Assembly: GCF_030816725.1 (NCBI RefSeq)
Contig: NZ_JAUSYG010000001.1
Coordinates: 1,054,001 to 1,118,000, forward strand
DNA from: Pseudarthrobacter defluvii
GTDB lineage: Bacteria; Actinomycetota; Actinomycetes; Actinomycetales; Micrococcaceae
Length of the DNA stretch: 64,000 nucleotides
Direction: 5' to 3'
Shown here: one piece after another, positions 1 through 8,375 of the stretch
Layout of the letters: the number at the start of each line of letters is the position of its first letter
Numbering within the stretch: position 1 is the first letter of the stretch
Program-made: the position numbers and the translations under genes
Notes under the pieces: generated by a model
The model's database searches: none
What the model was told of the DNA's origin: nothing
The model's input: the letters and a program-made list of their open reading frames with translations, nothing else

Positions 1-2
1 TG

Positions 3-776
3 CTCCAGGCGGACTTCGACGCCGCCGAGTACAAGGAGATCATCACCCGCAACCTCGCCGAGGCGGCCGCCACCGGTGCCTCCTCCACGTGGGTGTTTTC
101 CAACCACGACGTGGTGCGGCACGCCACCCGCTACGGCCTGCCGCAGGTGTCCAAGGAAAAGGCCGGCGCCAAGGGCCAGGACGGCAAGGACTGGCTGCTC
201 GCCGGCGGACCCAAGGACCAGCTGGACGCTGAGCTCGGCGAACGCCGCGCCCGCGCCGCCACCTTGCTGATGCTCGCTGTGCCCGGCTCTGCCTACCTGT
301 ACCAGGGGGAGGAACTGGGCCTGCAGGAAGTGGCCGAGATTCCCGAATCGGAACGGCAGGACCCGTCCTTCTTCCGCAACAAGGGCGTGGAGGTGGGCCG
401 CGACGGCTGCCGCGTCCCGCTGCCTTGGAAGGTGGAAGGCACCTCCTTCGGATTCGGCGACGGCGGTTCCCACCTTCCGCAGCCGGATTGGTTCAGCAAG
501 TACGCGGTTGAAGCCCAGGACGGCACCGAAGGCTCCAGCCTCGAGCTGTACCGCAAGGCCCTGCAGCTCCGCCGGGAACTGCTCACGGACGAGGACCTCG
601 AGTGGGTTGAGAACGGCAACCCGGACGTGCTGCACTTCAAGCGTCCCAACGGCTGGCAGTCCGTGACCAACTTTGGGAACACCGCCGTCGACCTTCCCGC
701 CGGGACGGTACTGGTCAGCAGCGGCCCGCTGGAGGACAACAAGCTGCCGGCCAACACCACCGCATGGCTGCGCTGA
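3..776 (+). CDS. GH13 alpha-glucosidase, C-terminal part (5' end outside window)
   Basis: Only the last 257 codons are visible; the reading frame is open from base 3. The SNHD segment near visible residues 33-36 is conserved region IV of family GH13 (the NHD transition-state stabilising motif). A stretch reading YLYQGEELGLQEV and a GRDGCRVPLPW segment follow, both typical of bacterial GH13 alpha-glucosidases (AglA/oligo-1,6-glucosidase type) that release glucose from maltose, sucrose-like or isomalto-oligosaccharides in the cytoplasm. The C-terminal beta domain ends in a normal TGA stop. The catalytic Asp and Glu lie upstream of the window, so exact specificity cannot be judged. Confidence 0.88.
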   Translation, partial: LQADFDAAEYKEIITRNLAEAAATGASSTWVFSNHDVVRHATRYGLPQVSKEKAGAKGQDGKDWLLAGGPKDQLDAELGERRARAATLLMLAVPGSAYLYQGEELGLQEVAEIPESERQDPSFFRNKGVEVGRDGCRVPLPWKVEGTSFGFGDGGSHLPQPDWFSKYAVEAQDGTEGSSLELYRKALQLRRELLTDEDLEWVENGNPDVLHFKRPNGWQSVTNFGNTAVDLPAGTVLVSSGPLEDNKLPANTTAWLR

Positions 777-807
777 TGCGACTGTCCCGCAGAAGCGGCC
801 GGGCCTG

Positions 808-1749
808 ATGCAGGAAGTCATCTACGGATGCATGGGGCTGGGCGGCAGTTGGTCTGGGGAGCCACATGGCACACACCATGTGGACCAGGCCGCTGCTGCC
901 GTCCAGGCCGCCCTGGACGCTGGCATCACCCTGTTCGACCACGCAGACATCTACCGGAACGGCAAGTCTGAGGCGGTGTTCGGCGAGGTTCTGGCCGCCA
1001 CCCCCGGACTGCGGGAGCGGATCCGGCTGCAGACCAAGTGCGGCATCCGGCTGAACGAGCGCGGCCTGCAGACCCACTATGACCTGAGCCGGGACGCCAT
1101 CCTGGAACGGGTCAACGGCAGCCTTGAACGGCTCAGGACCGACTACGTGGACATCCTCCTGCTGCACCGCCCGGACCCCCTGGCGGATCCTGCGGAGGTG
1201 GCTGCCGCCGTCGGGCAGCTTATGGCCGAAGGGAAGGTCCGGGCGCTGGGCGTATCCAACATGTCCGCGGCGCAGATCGAGCTGCTGCAGGACCGGCTGG
1301 AGACGCCCGTGGTGGCCAACCAGCTGGAAATGAGCCTGCTCAAGCGGGCATGGCTGGAAAGCCAGGTCCTTGTCAACCACCCGGAACACCTGGACTACAG
1401 CTTCCCGCACGGCACGCTGGAGTACTGCACCCGCAACAACATCACCTTGCAGGCGTACGGCTCGCTGGCCCGCGGCGCCTACACCGGCGCTGAACCGGAG
1501 AGCCCCACGTCCGCCGGGGCGGCGACTGCGGAACTTGTTGCAGAGCTTGCTGGCCAGTACGGCACCTCCGGTGAGGCCATCCTCCTGGGGTGGCTGATGA
1601 AGCATCCCACCGGGATCGCGCCCGTCATCGGGACAGTGAATCCCGGCCGGATCCACGCCTGCGGCGACGCCGCACGCGTGGCCCAGGCCCTGACCCGTGC
1701 CGACTGGTACAAACTCTGGGTCACGGCGCGCGGCAGCAACATCCCCTGA
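808..1749 (+). CDS. Aldo/keto reductase (YdhF-like)
   Basis: This 313-residue protein is a single-domain NAD(P)H-dependent aldo/keto reductase with a TIM-barrel fold. The catalytic tetrad is visible: Asp47 and Tyr49 in DHADIYRNGKSE, Lys77 in QTKCGIR and His120 in DILLLHRPD. A GVSNMS segment and a C-terminal cofactor-binding GTVNPGRI segment follow. Length and motifs match the E. coli YdhF subgroup; the natural substrate is unknown. The ATG at 808 gives the usual family N-terminus; the frame is open further upstream, but that part overlaps the preceding GH13 gene and does not look like an AKR. It lies 31 bases after the glucosidase stop and may be cotranscribed with it. Confidence 0.9.
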   Translation: MQEVIYGCMGLGGSWSGEPHGTHHVDQAAAAVQAALDAGITLFDHADIYRNGKSEAVFGEVLAATPGLRERIRLQTKCGIRLNERGLQTHYDLSRDAILERVNGSLERLRTDYVDILLLHRPDPLADPAEVAAAVGQLMAEGKVRALGVSNMSAAQIELLQDRLETPVVANQLEMSLLKRAWLESQVLVNHPEHLDYSFPHGTLEYCTRNNITLQAYGSLARGAYTGAEPESPTSAGAATAELVAELAGQYGTSGEAILLGWLMKHPTGIAPVIGTVNPGRIHACGDAARVAQALTRADWYKLWVTARGSNIP

Positions 1750-1835
1750 CCCCGCCGCGCCAGTCACAACCCGTTTAGTTCGTATTGATCCTCACAAGCG
1801 GGCCGTTTTCATCACCGTGCCGCTCACGGGCCGGA

Positions 1836-1841
1836 TACTGT
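1836..1841 (+). promoter_or_regulatory. Candidate -10 box, leaderless start of the CitE-like gene
   Basis: TACTGT ends 7 bases before the ATG at 1849 and no Shine-Dalgarno sequence is present, which fits a leaderless transcript. The -35 region is weak. This is inference from position and sequence only. Confidence 0.4.
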
Positions 1842-1848
1842 AGAAGGC

Positions 1849-2712
1849 ATGACGTCTACCATCGCCGCCGAAACCGTTAGGCCGGAACGCAATATCCCCG
1901 CAGAGATCGCCCGTTCCTGGCTGCTGGTCAATGCCATGAAGCCGGAGCTCTTCGACCAGTCGGCCGTGTCCCGCGCCGACTCGATCATCCTGGATATTGA
2001 AGATGCGGTGGACCCGTCCCAGAAGGACCAGGCCCGCGACAACGTCATTGACTGGCTGACCGCCGGCGGCAAGGCCTGGGTCCGGATCAACGACGCCACC
2101 AGCCCGTTCTGGGCTGACGACCTCGCCGGCCTGCGCGGCACCCCCGGGCTGCTGGGCGTCATGCTCGCCAAGACCGAATCCGCGGACCAGGTCACCGAGA
2201 GCTTCCACCGCATGGACGGCAAGACCCCCGTCATCCCGCTGGTGGAATCCGCCCTGGGCATCGAGGAAGCAAACCACATCGCCAAGGCCCAGGGCGCGTT
2301 CCGCCTGGCCTTCGGCTCCGGCGACTTCCGCCGCGACACCGGCATGGCTGCCACCGCCGAAGCCATGGCCTACCCGCGCGCCAAGCTCGTGGTCGCCAGC
2401 CGCGTCGGCAACCTGCCGGGCCCCATCGACGGACCCACCGTCGGCACCAACCACCCCATCCTGCGCGAGCAGACCGGCATCACGGTGATGATGGGCATGA
2501 CCGGCAAGCTCTGCCTGGCCATCGACCAGACCCCGGTCATCAACGAGGTCATCAGCCCCACCCCGTCGGACGTCGCCTGGGCCACCGACTTCATGAACGA
2601 CTTCGAAGCCAATGGCCGCGTCATCCGTGACGGCTCCGACCTGCCCCGCCTGGGCCGTGCCGAGAAGATCATGAAGCTCGCGGTAGCCTTCGGGGTGCAG
2701 CCCGCGCTGTAG
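1849..2712 (+). CDS. CitE-like CoA ester lyase (HpcH/HpaI aldolase superfamily)
   Basis: The 287-residue protein belongs to the citrate lyase beta-subunit-like family, Mg2+-dependent TIM-barrel enzymes that cleave or form acyl-CoA thioesters such as malyl-CoA or citramalyl-CoA. The LDIEDAVDP motif (about residues 48-56) carries acidic residues near the metal site, RINDATSPF is the substrate-arm region, and PLVESALGIEEA supplies a metal-binding Glu. No citrate lyase alpha or gamma genes are nearby, so it is a stand-alone CitE homologue and not part of a citrate lyase complex. The substrate is undetermined; malyl-CoA- or citramalyl-CoA-type activity is the usual guess for such proteins. Confidence 0.82.
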   Translation: MTSTIAAETVRPERNIPAEIARSWLLVNAMKPELFDQSAVSRADSIILDIEDAVDPSQKDQARDNVIDWLTAGGKAWVRINDATSPFWADDLAGLRGTPGLLGVMLAKTESADQVTESFHRMDGKTPVIPLVESALGIEEANHIAKAQGAFRLAFGSGDFRRDTGMAATAEAMAYPRAKLVVASRVGNLPGPIDGPTVGTNHPILREQTGITVMMGMTGKLCLAIDQTPVINEVISPTPSDVAWATDFMNDFEANGRVIRDGSDLPRLGRAEKIMKLAVAFGVQPAL

Positions 2713-2738
2713 CACCCAGGACACATCAGGAGACCCCG

Positions 2739-3713
2739 TTGACCGATACCCGCTATCTGGTCCACGGGGTCTTTTGGGATGGGCCGGCTGCGGACGCAGC
2801 AAGCACTTTCAAAGAAGCGGGCGACGGCGGCGGCGCGGTCCTGCGCCTCCAGTCACCGGAGGGGGAATTCAGGGAGATCGGCCTTGGCAGGGGCCAACGG
2901 CTCGGCTTCCAGGTGGTGGAGCCCGGGAGGTTCTGCCTGGGCCACACCCGGGTGAAGTCGGCCGGCTCGCGCAGCCACATCCTCTGTGCCTCTGCAGCCC
3001 CGGCTATCCGGGGAAAACAGTGCGAGCGGTGCTTTGTGCTGGACGAGTTCCGGCTGATGCACGACTTCCACCGGGGCGGACGGGTCACCCCAGGCCTCCG
3101 GGACTACCTGATGCAGGAACACTGGCTGTATGTGGCCACCTTCGCCGGTGGTGCCACCAAGGTTGGGACGGCCTCCGGGCCAAGGAAGTGGAACCGGCTG
3201 GCGGAGCAGGGCGCAGCGGTGGCACGTTATGTGGCACGGGCGCAGGACGGCCGGGTGGTGCGGATCCTCGAGGACCTGGTGACGGCCGACGTCGGCCTGA
3301 CGCAGCAGGTGCGTTCGGCAGCCAAGGCGGAGGCACTGCTGCAGCCACTCCCGGCCACGGCGTTGAACGCCATGAACGCCCGGGAGGCCGGTGAGGTGCG
3401 CACGTTGCTGGCTCGCACCGCCGTCGAAGGTTTTGACACTGTGGAAGAGCAGTGGGCCAGGCCCGCGCATGCTGATGCCCTGTATCTGGATAATGCCTTC
3501 TGCGGAAACAAGCCCCGCCACCCATACCCGCATCCCTTGGACACCGGGCAGCACGGCTTCGAGATTGCCGCCCTTAGCGGCGTGCACGCCCTGGCCCGGC
3601 TGGACGGCTCGGATGCAGGGTTCGTGGTCAACCTGTCCCAACTGGCCGCGCGGACCATCGTCCTGGGGGACTATGCGTCCGACATGCCGGCACTACAGGA
3701 AGCGTTGTTCTGA
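2739..3713 (+). CDS. DUF2797 family protein
   Basis: A 324-residue protein starting at TTG, chosen because an AGGAGA ribosome-binding site lies just upstream. It contains QCERCFVLDEFRLMHD, the Cys-x2-Cys signature that I associate with the DUF2797 family, and a YVATFAGGATKVGTA segment resembling the GIY-YIG-like start of that family. No biochemical function is established for the family. It lies 26 bases after the CitE-like gene on the same strand and is probably cotranscribed. The family name is from memory of the motif and should be confirmed by a domain search. Confidence 0.7.
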   Translation: MTDTRYLVHGVFWDGPAADAASTFKEAGDGGGAVLRLQSPEGEFREIGLGRGQRLGFQVVEPGRFCLGHTRVKSAGSRSHILCASAAPAIRGKQCERCFVLDEFRLMHDFHRGGRVTPGLRDYLMQEHWLYVATFAGGATKVGTASGPRKWNRLAEQGAAVARYVARAQDGRVVRILEDLVTADVGLTQQVRSAAKAEALLQPLPATALNAMNAREAGEVRTLLARTAVEGFDTVEEQWARPAHADALYLDNAFCGNKPRHPYPHPLDTGQHGFEIAALSGVHALARLDGSDAGFVVNLSQLAARTIVLGDYASDMPALQEALF

Positions 3714-3746
3714 CCCGTCACGGCCCGTCACGGCCGGGCACGCCGG

Positions 3747-3752
3747 TAGACT
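3747..3752 (+). promoter_or_regulatory. TAGACT -10 box, leaderless start of the 74-aa membrane protein
   Basis: TAGACT is followed by exactly 6 bases and then the GTG start at 3759, so transcription would begin at or next to the start codon. No Shine-Dalgarno sequence is seen. Confidence 0.5.
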
Positions 3753-3758
3753 TGGACG

Positions 3759-3983
3759 GTGCTGAATGAATTCTGGGCCACCGCGCCAACCCGCTACAAA
3801 GTCCTGGTTTTCAGCGCCATGGGACTGATCGCCGTCGGCATCATCCTCAACCTGGTGGGCAACACCAGCGGAAATCAGGCACTGGCCATGGCGTCCCTGC
3901 CCCTCATCGCGCTGGGGTTGGTCCTGCATGTCGTGGGCATCGTGGTCCGCGGCCAGGCGATCCGCAAGAACCTCAGGCGCTAG
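3759..3983 (+). CDS. Small two-helix membrane protein
   Basis: A 74-residue protein with two predicted transmembrane helices (about residues 15-33 and 42-63) and a basic tail RGQAIRKNLRR, so both ends are probably cytoplasmic. It resembles the small DUF3188-type membrane proteins of Micrococcaceae, but that assignment is from memory. The GTG start follows a TAGACT box by 6 bases. Its last 11 bases overlap the convergent SulP gene. Function unknown. Confidence 0.65.
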   Translation: MLNEFWATAPTRYKVLVFSAMGLIAVGIILNLVGNTSGNQALAMASLPLIALGLVLHVVGIVVRGQAIRKNLRR

Positions 3984-5658
3984 CCGCCGCGTTCCGCAGG
4001 ACGTGGCTGCGGGCGTGCTCCACGGCATCGTCAAGGCGCTCGAACAGGTGTTTGTGGTGCCGCAGGGAACGGATCACTCCCACATTCGTGACCAGGGCCA
4101 GGTGGTCCGGCCGGACGCCCTTGAGCAGGACCGTGATGCCGCGCAGTTCCAGGGCGGCAATGACCTCCACCAGTGCATGGGCACCCGTGGCGTCGAGCAT
4201 CCGCAGCTGGGACAGCCTGATGATCGCCACCTGCACGTCCCTGACCTGGCTGATCTCCTGGAGGATGCGTTCGGCGGCCCCGAAGAACATCGCCCCATCC
4301 AGCCGGAACACGGCGATGTGTTCGTCTCCTTCGGCCGGGGGACCGGGGATCTCCTCACGCTGGACTCCGCTCAGGGAGGCGAATTTCCGCAGTGCGAAGA
4401 GGGCCGCCGCGGCAAGGCCGATCTGGATGGCGACGATGAGGTCGAAGGCTACGGTGATGACCGCCGTCAGCACGAAGACCGCGGCGTCTGCCCGGGTGGA
4501 ACGCAGGATGGCGGTGACGGTGCGCCGCGAAACCATCCGCACTGCCGTGACCATCAGGACCCCGCCCAGTGCTGCGAGCGGGATGCGGCTGACCATTCCG
4601 GACGCCAGGTAAGTGATGCCCAGCAGCACGACGGCGTGCACCGCCGCGGCCAGGCGGGTCCTGGCGCCGGAACGCACGTTGACCGCGGTCCGGGCAATGG
4701 CTCCGGTGGCGGGCATTCCGCCGAACAGGCCGGCGGCGATGGACGCCAGGCCCTGCCCCATCAGCTCACGGTCGGGGCTGTAGGCGCCGTTTGGCCTGCC
4801 GTCCGGTCCGGCCATCCCGGCGGCCACCCGCGCCGAGAGCAGGGATTCAATGGCGGCCAGGCAGGCGACGGCCACCGCGGGCATCGCCAGGCTGCCAAGC
4901 GCCGCGGGGTCGAAGGCGGGGAAGGATGGTGCCGGAAGGGAATGCGGCAGCGGACCAATCCGGGGGACGTCCAGCTGCAGGATTTCGGCGGCGGCTGTCG
5001 CCAGGAGTACCGCAAGCAGGCTGGCCGGCAGTGCGCGGAACAGCTTCTGCACCAGGACCATCACGACGGCGACTGCCGCCACGAGCGCGAGGGTCAGCAG
5101 GACCGTTGGAGCGGCGGCGCCCGCTGCCGCCTCCGCAGCGGCCAGGAGGGTGTTGTGTCCCGGGGTGCCGGACGTGCCCGTGGCAAGGGGAACCTGCTGG
5201 AGGAAGATGATGGCGGCGATCCCCAGGGTGAAGCCTTCCACCACGGGCCAGGGTATGAAGGCCACGGCCCGGCCCAGGCCAGTGAAGCCGATAGCGCAGA
5301 CCAGCAACCCTGCCATCAGGGATAAGAGGGCAACGCTGCCAATGCCGTGAACCGCCACCACGGGTGCCAGCACCACCACCATGGCGCCCGTGGGCCCCGA
5401 CACCTGTACCGGGGACCCACCCATGACGGCCGCCACCAGCCCGGCCACGATCGCTGTGATGAGACCTGCTTCGGCGCCCACGCCGGAGCTGACGCCAAAC
5501 GCGAGGGCCAGCGGCAGCGCCACAATGCCCACCGTGATCCCGGCCATCAGGTCACTGCGCCAGGTGGCGGAGAGGCCGGCGTAATCGTGTCGCGAGGGGA
5601 GGAACCGCGTGATTCTCCTGGTGGCCGTGGCGGGGGCGGTGACCGGGTTCGCAGTCAC
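3973..5658 (-). CDS. SulP family anion transporter with STAS domain
   Basis: The 561-residue protein has the SulP/SLC26 layout: a hydrophobic domain with about a dozen membrane spans (residues about 35-430) and a C-terminal cytoplasmic STAS domain (about 445-550). The family signature lies in GLITAIVAGLVAAVMGGSPVQVSGPTGAM near residues 70-95. Substrates in the family include sulfate, bicarbonate and dicarboxylates; the sequence does not decide which. It starts at GTG within the stop codon of the upstream ArsR-type regulator (GTGA overlap), so the two genes are translationally coupled. Regulation by that ArsR protein is the natural inference. Confidence 0.9.
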   Translation of the reverse strand: MTANPVTAPATATRRITRFLPSRHDYAGLSATWRSDLMAGITVGIVALPLALAFGVSSGVGAEAGLITAIVAGLVAAVMGGSPVQVSGPTGAMVVVLAPVVAVHGIGSVALLSLMAGLLVCAIGFTGLGRAVAFIPWPVVEGFTLGIAAIIFLQQVPLATGTSGTPGHNTLLAAAEAAAGAAAPTVLLTLALVAAVAVVMVLVQKLFRALPASLLAVLLATAAAEILQLDVPRIGPLPHSLPAPSFPAFDPAALGSLAMPAVAVACLAAIESLLSARVAAGMAGPDGRPNGAYSPDRELMGQGLASIAAGLFGGMPATGAIARTAVNVRSGARTRLAAAVHAVVLLGITYLASGMVSRIPLAALGGVLMVTAVRMVSRRTVTAILRSTRADAAVFVLTAVITVAFDLIVAIQIGLAAAALFALRKFASLSGVQREEIPGPPAEGDEHIAVFRLDGAMFFGAAERILQEISQVRDVQVAIIRLSQLRMLDATGAHALVEVIAALELRGITVLLKGVRPDHLALVTNVGVIRSLRHHKHLFERLDDAVEHARSHVLRNAAASA

Positions 5659-6035
5659 GAGGCTGACCCGCCCGCCAAATGGTCCGCGGGCAGCTGCTGT
5701 GCCAGCCGGAGCTGCTCGTTGGAGCCGGCCAGACTGTCCAGGAGGAAGGTCCGCGCGATGGCAAGCAGCTGTGACACCCCAGGGTGGGCGAGCTGGTAGG
5801 TCACCGCATTGGCACTACGTACCGAGGTCACCACCTTGTGCTTCCGCAAGGTGGCCAGGTGCTGGGAGAGGTGGGAGGCCTCCAGTCCGGTCTCTGCCAG
5901 CAGGTAACTGACTCCTGCAGACTCCTGCGGCGCCGCGGCCAGCAGCTCAAGGATCCGTATCCTGGCGGGGTGGGCGAGGCCCTTAAAAAGGTTTGCTTTG
6001 ATCTCGTAGAGCGGGGCTTGGGCGGAAGACAGCAT
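5655..6035 (-). CDS. ArsR-family winged-helix repressor
   Basis: This 126-residue protein has the ArsR/SmtB fold: KANLFKGLAHPARIRILELL is the first helix pair and TGLEASHLSQHLATLRKHKVV is the recognition helix region. The ATG at 6035 gives the normal family N-terminus; extending upstream adds about 47 low-complexity residues. I see no obvious Cys-rich metal site such as CVC; the protein lacks cysteine, so metal sensing through thiols is unlikely. It is coupled to the SulP transporter gene by a 4-base overlap and probably controls it, through the palindrome at 6098-6113. Confidence 0.87.
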   Translation of the reverse strand: MLSSAQAPLYEIKANLFKGLAHPARIRILELLAAAPQESAGVSYLLAETGLEASHLSQHLATLRKHKVVTSVRSANAVTYQLAHPGVSQLLAIARTFLLDSLAGSNEQLRLAQQLPADHLAGGSAS

Positions 6036-6097
6036 CAGAGGCGGCGCTCCTGTGCGCGACGGCGGCCCGGGAGAACGGGAACGCCTGGTTTGATGAG

Positions 6098-6113
6098 ATG
6101 ATGAATTCATCAT
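6098..6113. promoter_or_regulatory. Perfect 16-bp palindrome, candidate ArsR operator
   Basis: ATGATGAATTCATCAT is a perfect inverted repeat in the 130-bp gap between the ArsR-type gene (start 6035) and the divergent dehydratase gene (start 6166). Its AT-rich content stands out from the surrounding GC-rich DNA. ArsR-family proteins bind such palindromes near their own promoters; the link to this regulator is inference from position. Confidence 0.6.
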
Positions 6114-6152
6114 ACCAGTGCGGCAGGCGCTTTGAGAAGGGCGGGGCAACGA

Positions 6153-6158
6153 TAGGCT
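6153..6158 (+). promoter_or_regulatory. TAGGCT -10 box, leaderless start of hadA-like gene
   Basis: TAGGCT ends 7 bases before the ATG at 6166, with TTTGAG at 6131-6136 as a possible -35 element. No Shine-Dalgarno sequence precedes the ATG. Confidence 0.45.
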
Positions 6159-6165
6159 GGAATCC

Positions 6166-6627
6166 ATGACTATCAATCCGGACCTGCAGGGCCGAAGCTA
6201 CCCTGCCGCAGAGGTGTATGACGTTGGCCGTGAGAAAATCCGCGAGTTTGCCCGCGCCGTGAAAGCCACCCATCCTGCGCACTTCGACCCTGAGGCAGCC
6301 AAGGCCTTGGGTCACCGCGACCTGGTGGCGCCCCCCACCTTCGCCATCATCATTGCCCAGCGTGCCGATGCCCAGCTCATCCAGGATCCGGAGGCGGGCA
6401 TCGACTTCTCCCGCGTGGTCCACGCCGACCAGCGCTTCACCCACCACCGGCCCATCGTCGCCGGCGACCGGCTCGTAGCAGAGCTGCACGTGGACGGGGT
6501 CCGGGCCATGGGCGGCGGTGCCATGATCACCACCCGGTCGGAGATTTTCGCCCTTGGTGACGGCGGCTCCCGGGAGCAGGTCACCACCACCACGTCATCC
6601 ATTCTGGTCCGCGGAGAGGGACAGTAA
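6166..6627 (+). CDS. HadA-like (UPF0336) dehydratase subunit, FAS1-like N-terminal hot-dog domain
   Basis: A 153-residue hot-dog-fold protein of the UPF0336/HadA type. Conserved features are EVYDVGREKIREFARAV at the N-terminus and APPTFAIIIAQRA followed by VVHADQRFTHHRPIVAGD, typical of MaoC N-terminal-like domains. In mycobacteria the homologous HadA is the substrate-binding half of a 3-hydroxyacyl-ACP dehydratase whose catalytic half is HadB. Here the HadB-like gene follows after only 2 bases, supporting a heterodimer. The organism type lacks true mycolic acids, so the acyl substrate is probably different; function in fatty-acid metabolism is inference. Confidence 0.82.
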   Translation: MTINPDLQGRSYPAAEVYDVGREKIREFARAVKATHPAHFDPEAAKALGHRDLVAPPTFAIIIAQRADAQLIQDPEAGIDFSRVVHADQRFTHHRPIVAGDRLVAELHVDGVRAMGGGAMITTRSEIFALGDGGSREQVTTTTSSILVRGEGQ

Positions 6628-6629
6628 CC

Positions 6630-7067
6630 ATGAGCCCCAGCTTTGACGAACTCAGCGCCGGCCAGGAAATCGGCAGCCGCACCATCGAGGTCACGCGCAC
6701 CGACCTGGTCAAGTACGCCGGTGCGTCCGGCGACTTCAACCCCATCCACTGGAACGAGGCCTTCGCTACCGGTGTGGAACTGCCGGGCGTGATCGCCCAC
6801 GGCATGTTCACCATGGGCTCAGCCGTCCAGCTGGTGACTGACTGGGCGGGCGACCCCGCCGCCGTCGTCGATTTCCAGACCCGCTTCACCAAGCCTGTCC
6901 TGGTCGCCGACACCACCGGGACCGACGAGCCAGGGGCCACCATCGAGGTCAGCGGCACCATCGGAAAGCTCGACGCCGACGCGGGCACCGCACGCGTGGA
7001 CCTCACCGTGACCGCGGCCGGGCAGAAAGTCCTGATGAAGGCCCAGGCCCTCGTCAAGCTGTCTTGA
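6630..7067 (+). CDS. HadB-like MaoC dehydratase, catalytic subunit
   Basis: A 145-residue MaoC/R-specific hydratase. The hydratase-2 catalytic motif is present: D and H in GDFNPIHWNEAFA (about residues 35-47), with IAHGMFTMG as the next conserved block. These catalyse reversible hydration of (R)-3-hydroxyacyl thioesters. It is coupled to the HadA-like gene (2-base gap, GAGAGGGACAG upstream as ribosome site). In many actinobacteria this pair lies directly next to murB; here an MFS gene separates them. Confidence 0.87.
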   Translation: MSPSFDELSAGQEIGSRTIEVTRTDLVKYAGASGDFNPIHWNEAFATGVELPGVIAHGMFTMGSAVQLVTDWAGDPAAVVDFQTRFTKPVLVADTTGTDEPGATIEVSGTIGKLDADAGTARVDLTVTAAGQKVLMKAQALVKLS

Positions 7068-7077
7068 GCTGCACCTT

Positions 7078-8353
7078 TTGACGACCCCTGCAGGAACCGC
7101 GGCTACCGCTGCCCAAGTCTCGGCGTGGCGGAACGCGGTGGTGGTGGCCTACGCCGCCAGCGGCCTCAACTTTGCCTCCTGGGTCTCCCGGCTGCCCGCC
7201 ATCCGGGACACACTCGACCTCACGCCGGGCAACGTGGGGGTCATCCTGCTGTGCATGACGCTGGGCTCGTTCGCTTCTGTCTCCGCGTCGGGGCTGATCG
7301 TGCTCCGGCTGGGGTCCAAGCGGACCATCCGGACCGGCAGCATCATGGTGGGCGCCGGCCTGGTCACCACCGGTTTTGGCACAACCGTGCTGGCAAGCCC
7401 GGTGGCGACGGCCATTGGGCTGGCCATCATCGGCCTGGGGACCGGCAGCTGGAACACGGCCTCCAATGTGGAGGGCGCCGCGGTGGAACGGGCGGTGGGC
7501 CGGCACATCATGCCGCGGCTCCACGGCGCGTTCAGCCTGGGCACGGTTGCCGGCGCCGGACTGGGTGCCCTTGCTGCGGCAATCTCGCTGCCCGTGCTTT
7601 GGCACCTGGCGGCGGCCGGGGTGGTGGTGGCCGTGTCCGTGGCGACGGCGGCCTCCCGGTTCCGTGCCGACATCACTCCGGTCGCGGGGGAGCGAACCTA
7701 CGCGCAGGACAACTTCGAGGACCCCACGACGGGCCCCATTCCCGTGATTCCTGCCGGAACCACGGGAGAGGCGCCCCTGGACAACAAGCGCAGGATCGCC
7801 CAGGCGTGGCGGGACCGGCGGACCCTGCTGCTGGGGGTCCTGGTGCTGGGCCTCGCCCTGGCCGAGGGCGCGGCGGGGGACTGGGTGGCACTGGCCCTGG
7901 CGGACGGCCACGGACAGAGCGATGCAGCGGGGGCTGCCGGTTATGGCCTCTTTGTCACGTTCATGACAATTGGCCGGTTCGCGGGAACGCCGTTGCTGGA
8001 TCGGTTCGGGCGGGGTGCCCGTCATGCGCTGGTGCGCGGCTGCCGCCGTCGCGGGACTGGGAATTTTTGTTTTCGCCCCGGTCCCGTGGCTGGCCTACGT
8101 TGGCCTGGTTGCCTGGGGCCTGGGTGCATCACTGGGATTCCCGGTGGGCATGTCCGCTGCGGCTGATGATCCTGCCAAGGCTGCCGCCAGGGTGTCGGTG
8201 GTGTCCACCATCGGCTACGGGGCGTTCCTGTGCGGGCCGCCGCTGCTGGGCCTGCTGGCCGAGCACGTGGGCATCCTGCATTCACTCCTGGCCGTCATGG
8301 TGATGCTGGCCGTGAGCTTCGTGCTGTCGCCGGTGGCCCGGAAGGCTGACTAG
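7078..8353 (+). pseudogene. MFS transporter interrupted by a frameshift
   Basis: Two overlapping frames together encode one major facilitator protein of about 424 residues with about twelve membrane helices. The first frame (7078-8166) runs from a TTG start through ...TPLLDRFGRG and then turns into an Arg/Gly-rich non-membrane sequence. The second frame (to 8353) continues with VPVMRWCAAAAVAGLGIFV and normal membrane helices up to VARKAD. The switch point is the GGGG run at 8012-8015: removing one G restores a single frame reading FGRVPVMRW. This is either a sequencing or assembly error or a recent inactivating insertion. The intact protein resembles Bug/YbjJ-like MFS carriers; substrate unknown. 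Confidence 0.85.
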
Positions 8354-8363
8354 CTTTCCCTTG

Positions 8364-8369
8364 TATTGT
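8364..8369 (+). promoter_or_regulatory. TATTGT -10 box, candidate leaderless start of murB
   Basis: TATTGT is followed by 6 bases and the GTG start of murB at 8376. No Shine-Dalgarno sequence is present. The -35 region is poor. Confidence 0.45.
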
Positions 8370-8375
8370 TGACGG

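Noticed and set aside
6036..6176. Longer N-terminus for the ArsR-type protein starting at 6176
   Set aside because: The extra residues are low-complexity, include the palindrome and overlap the divergent gene; the start at 6035 matches the family.
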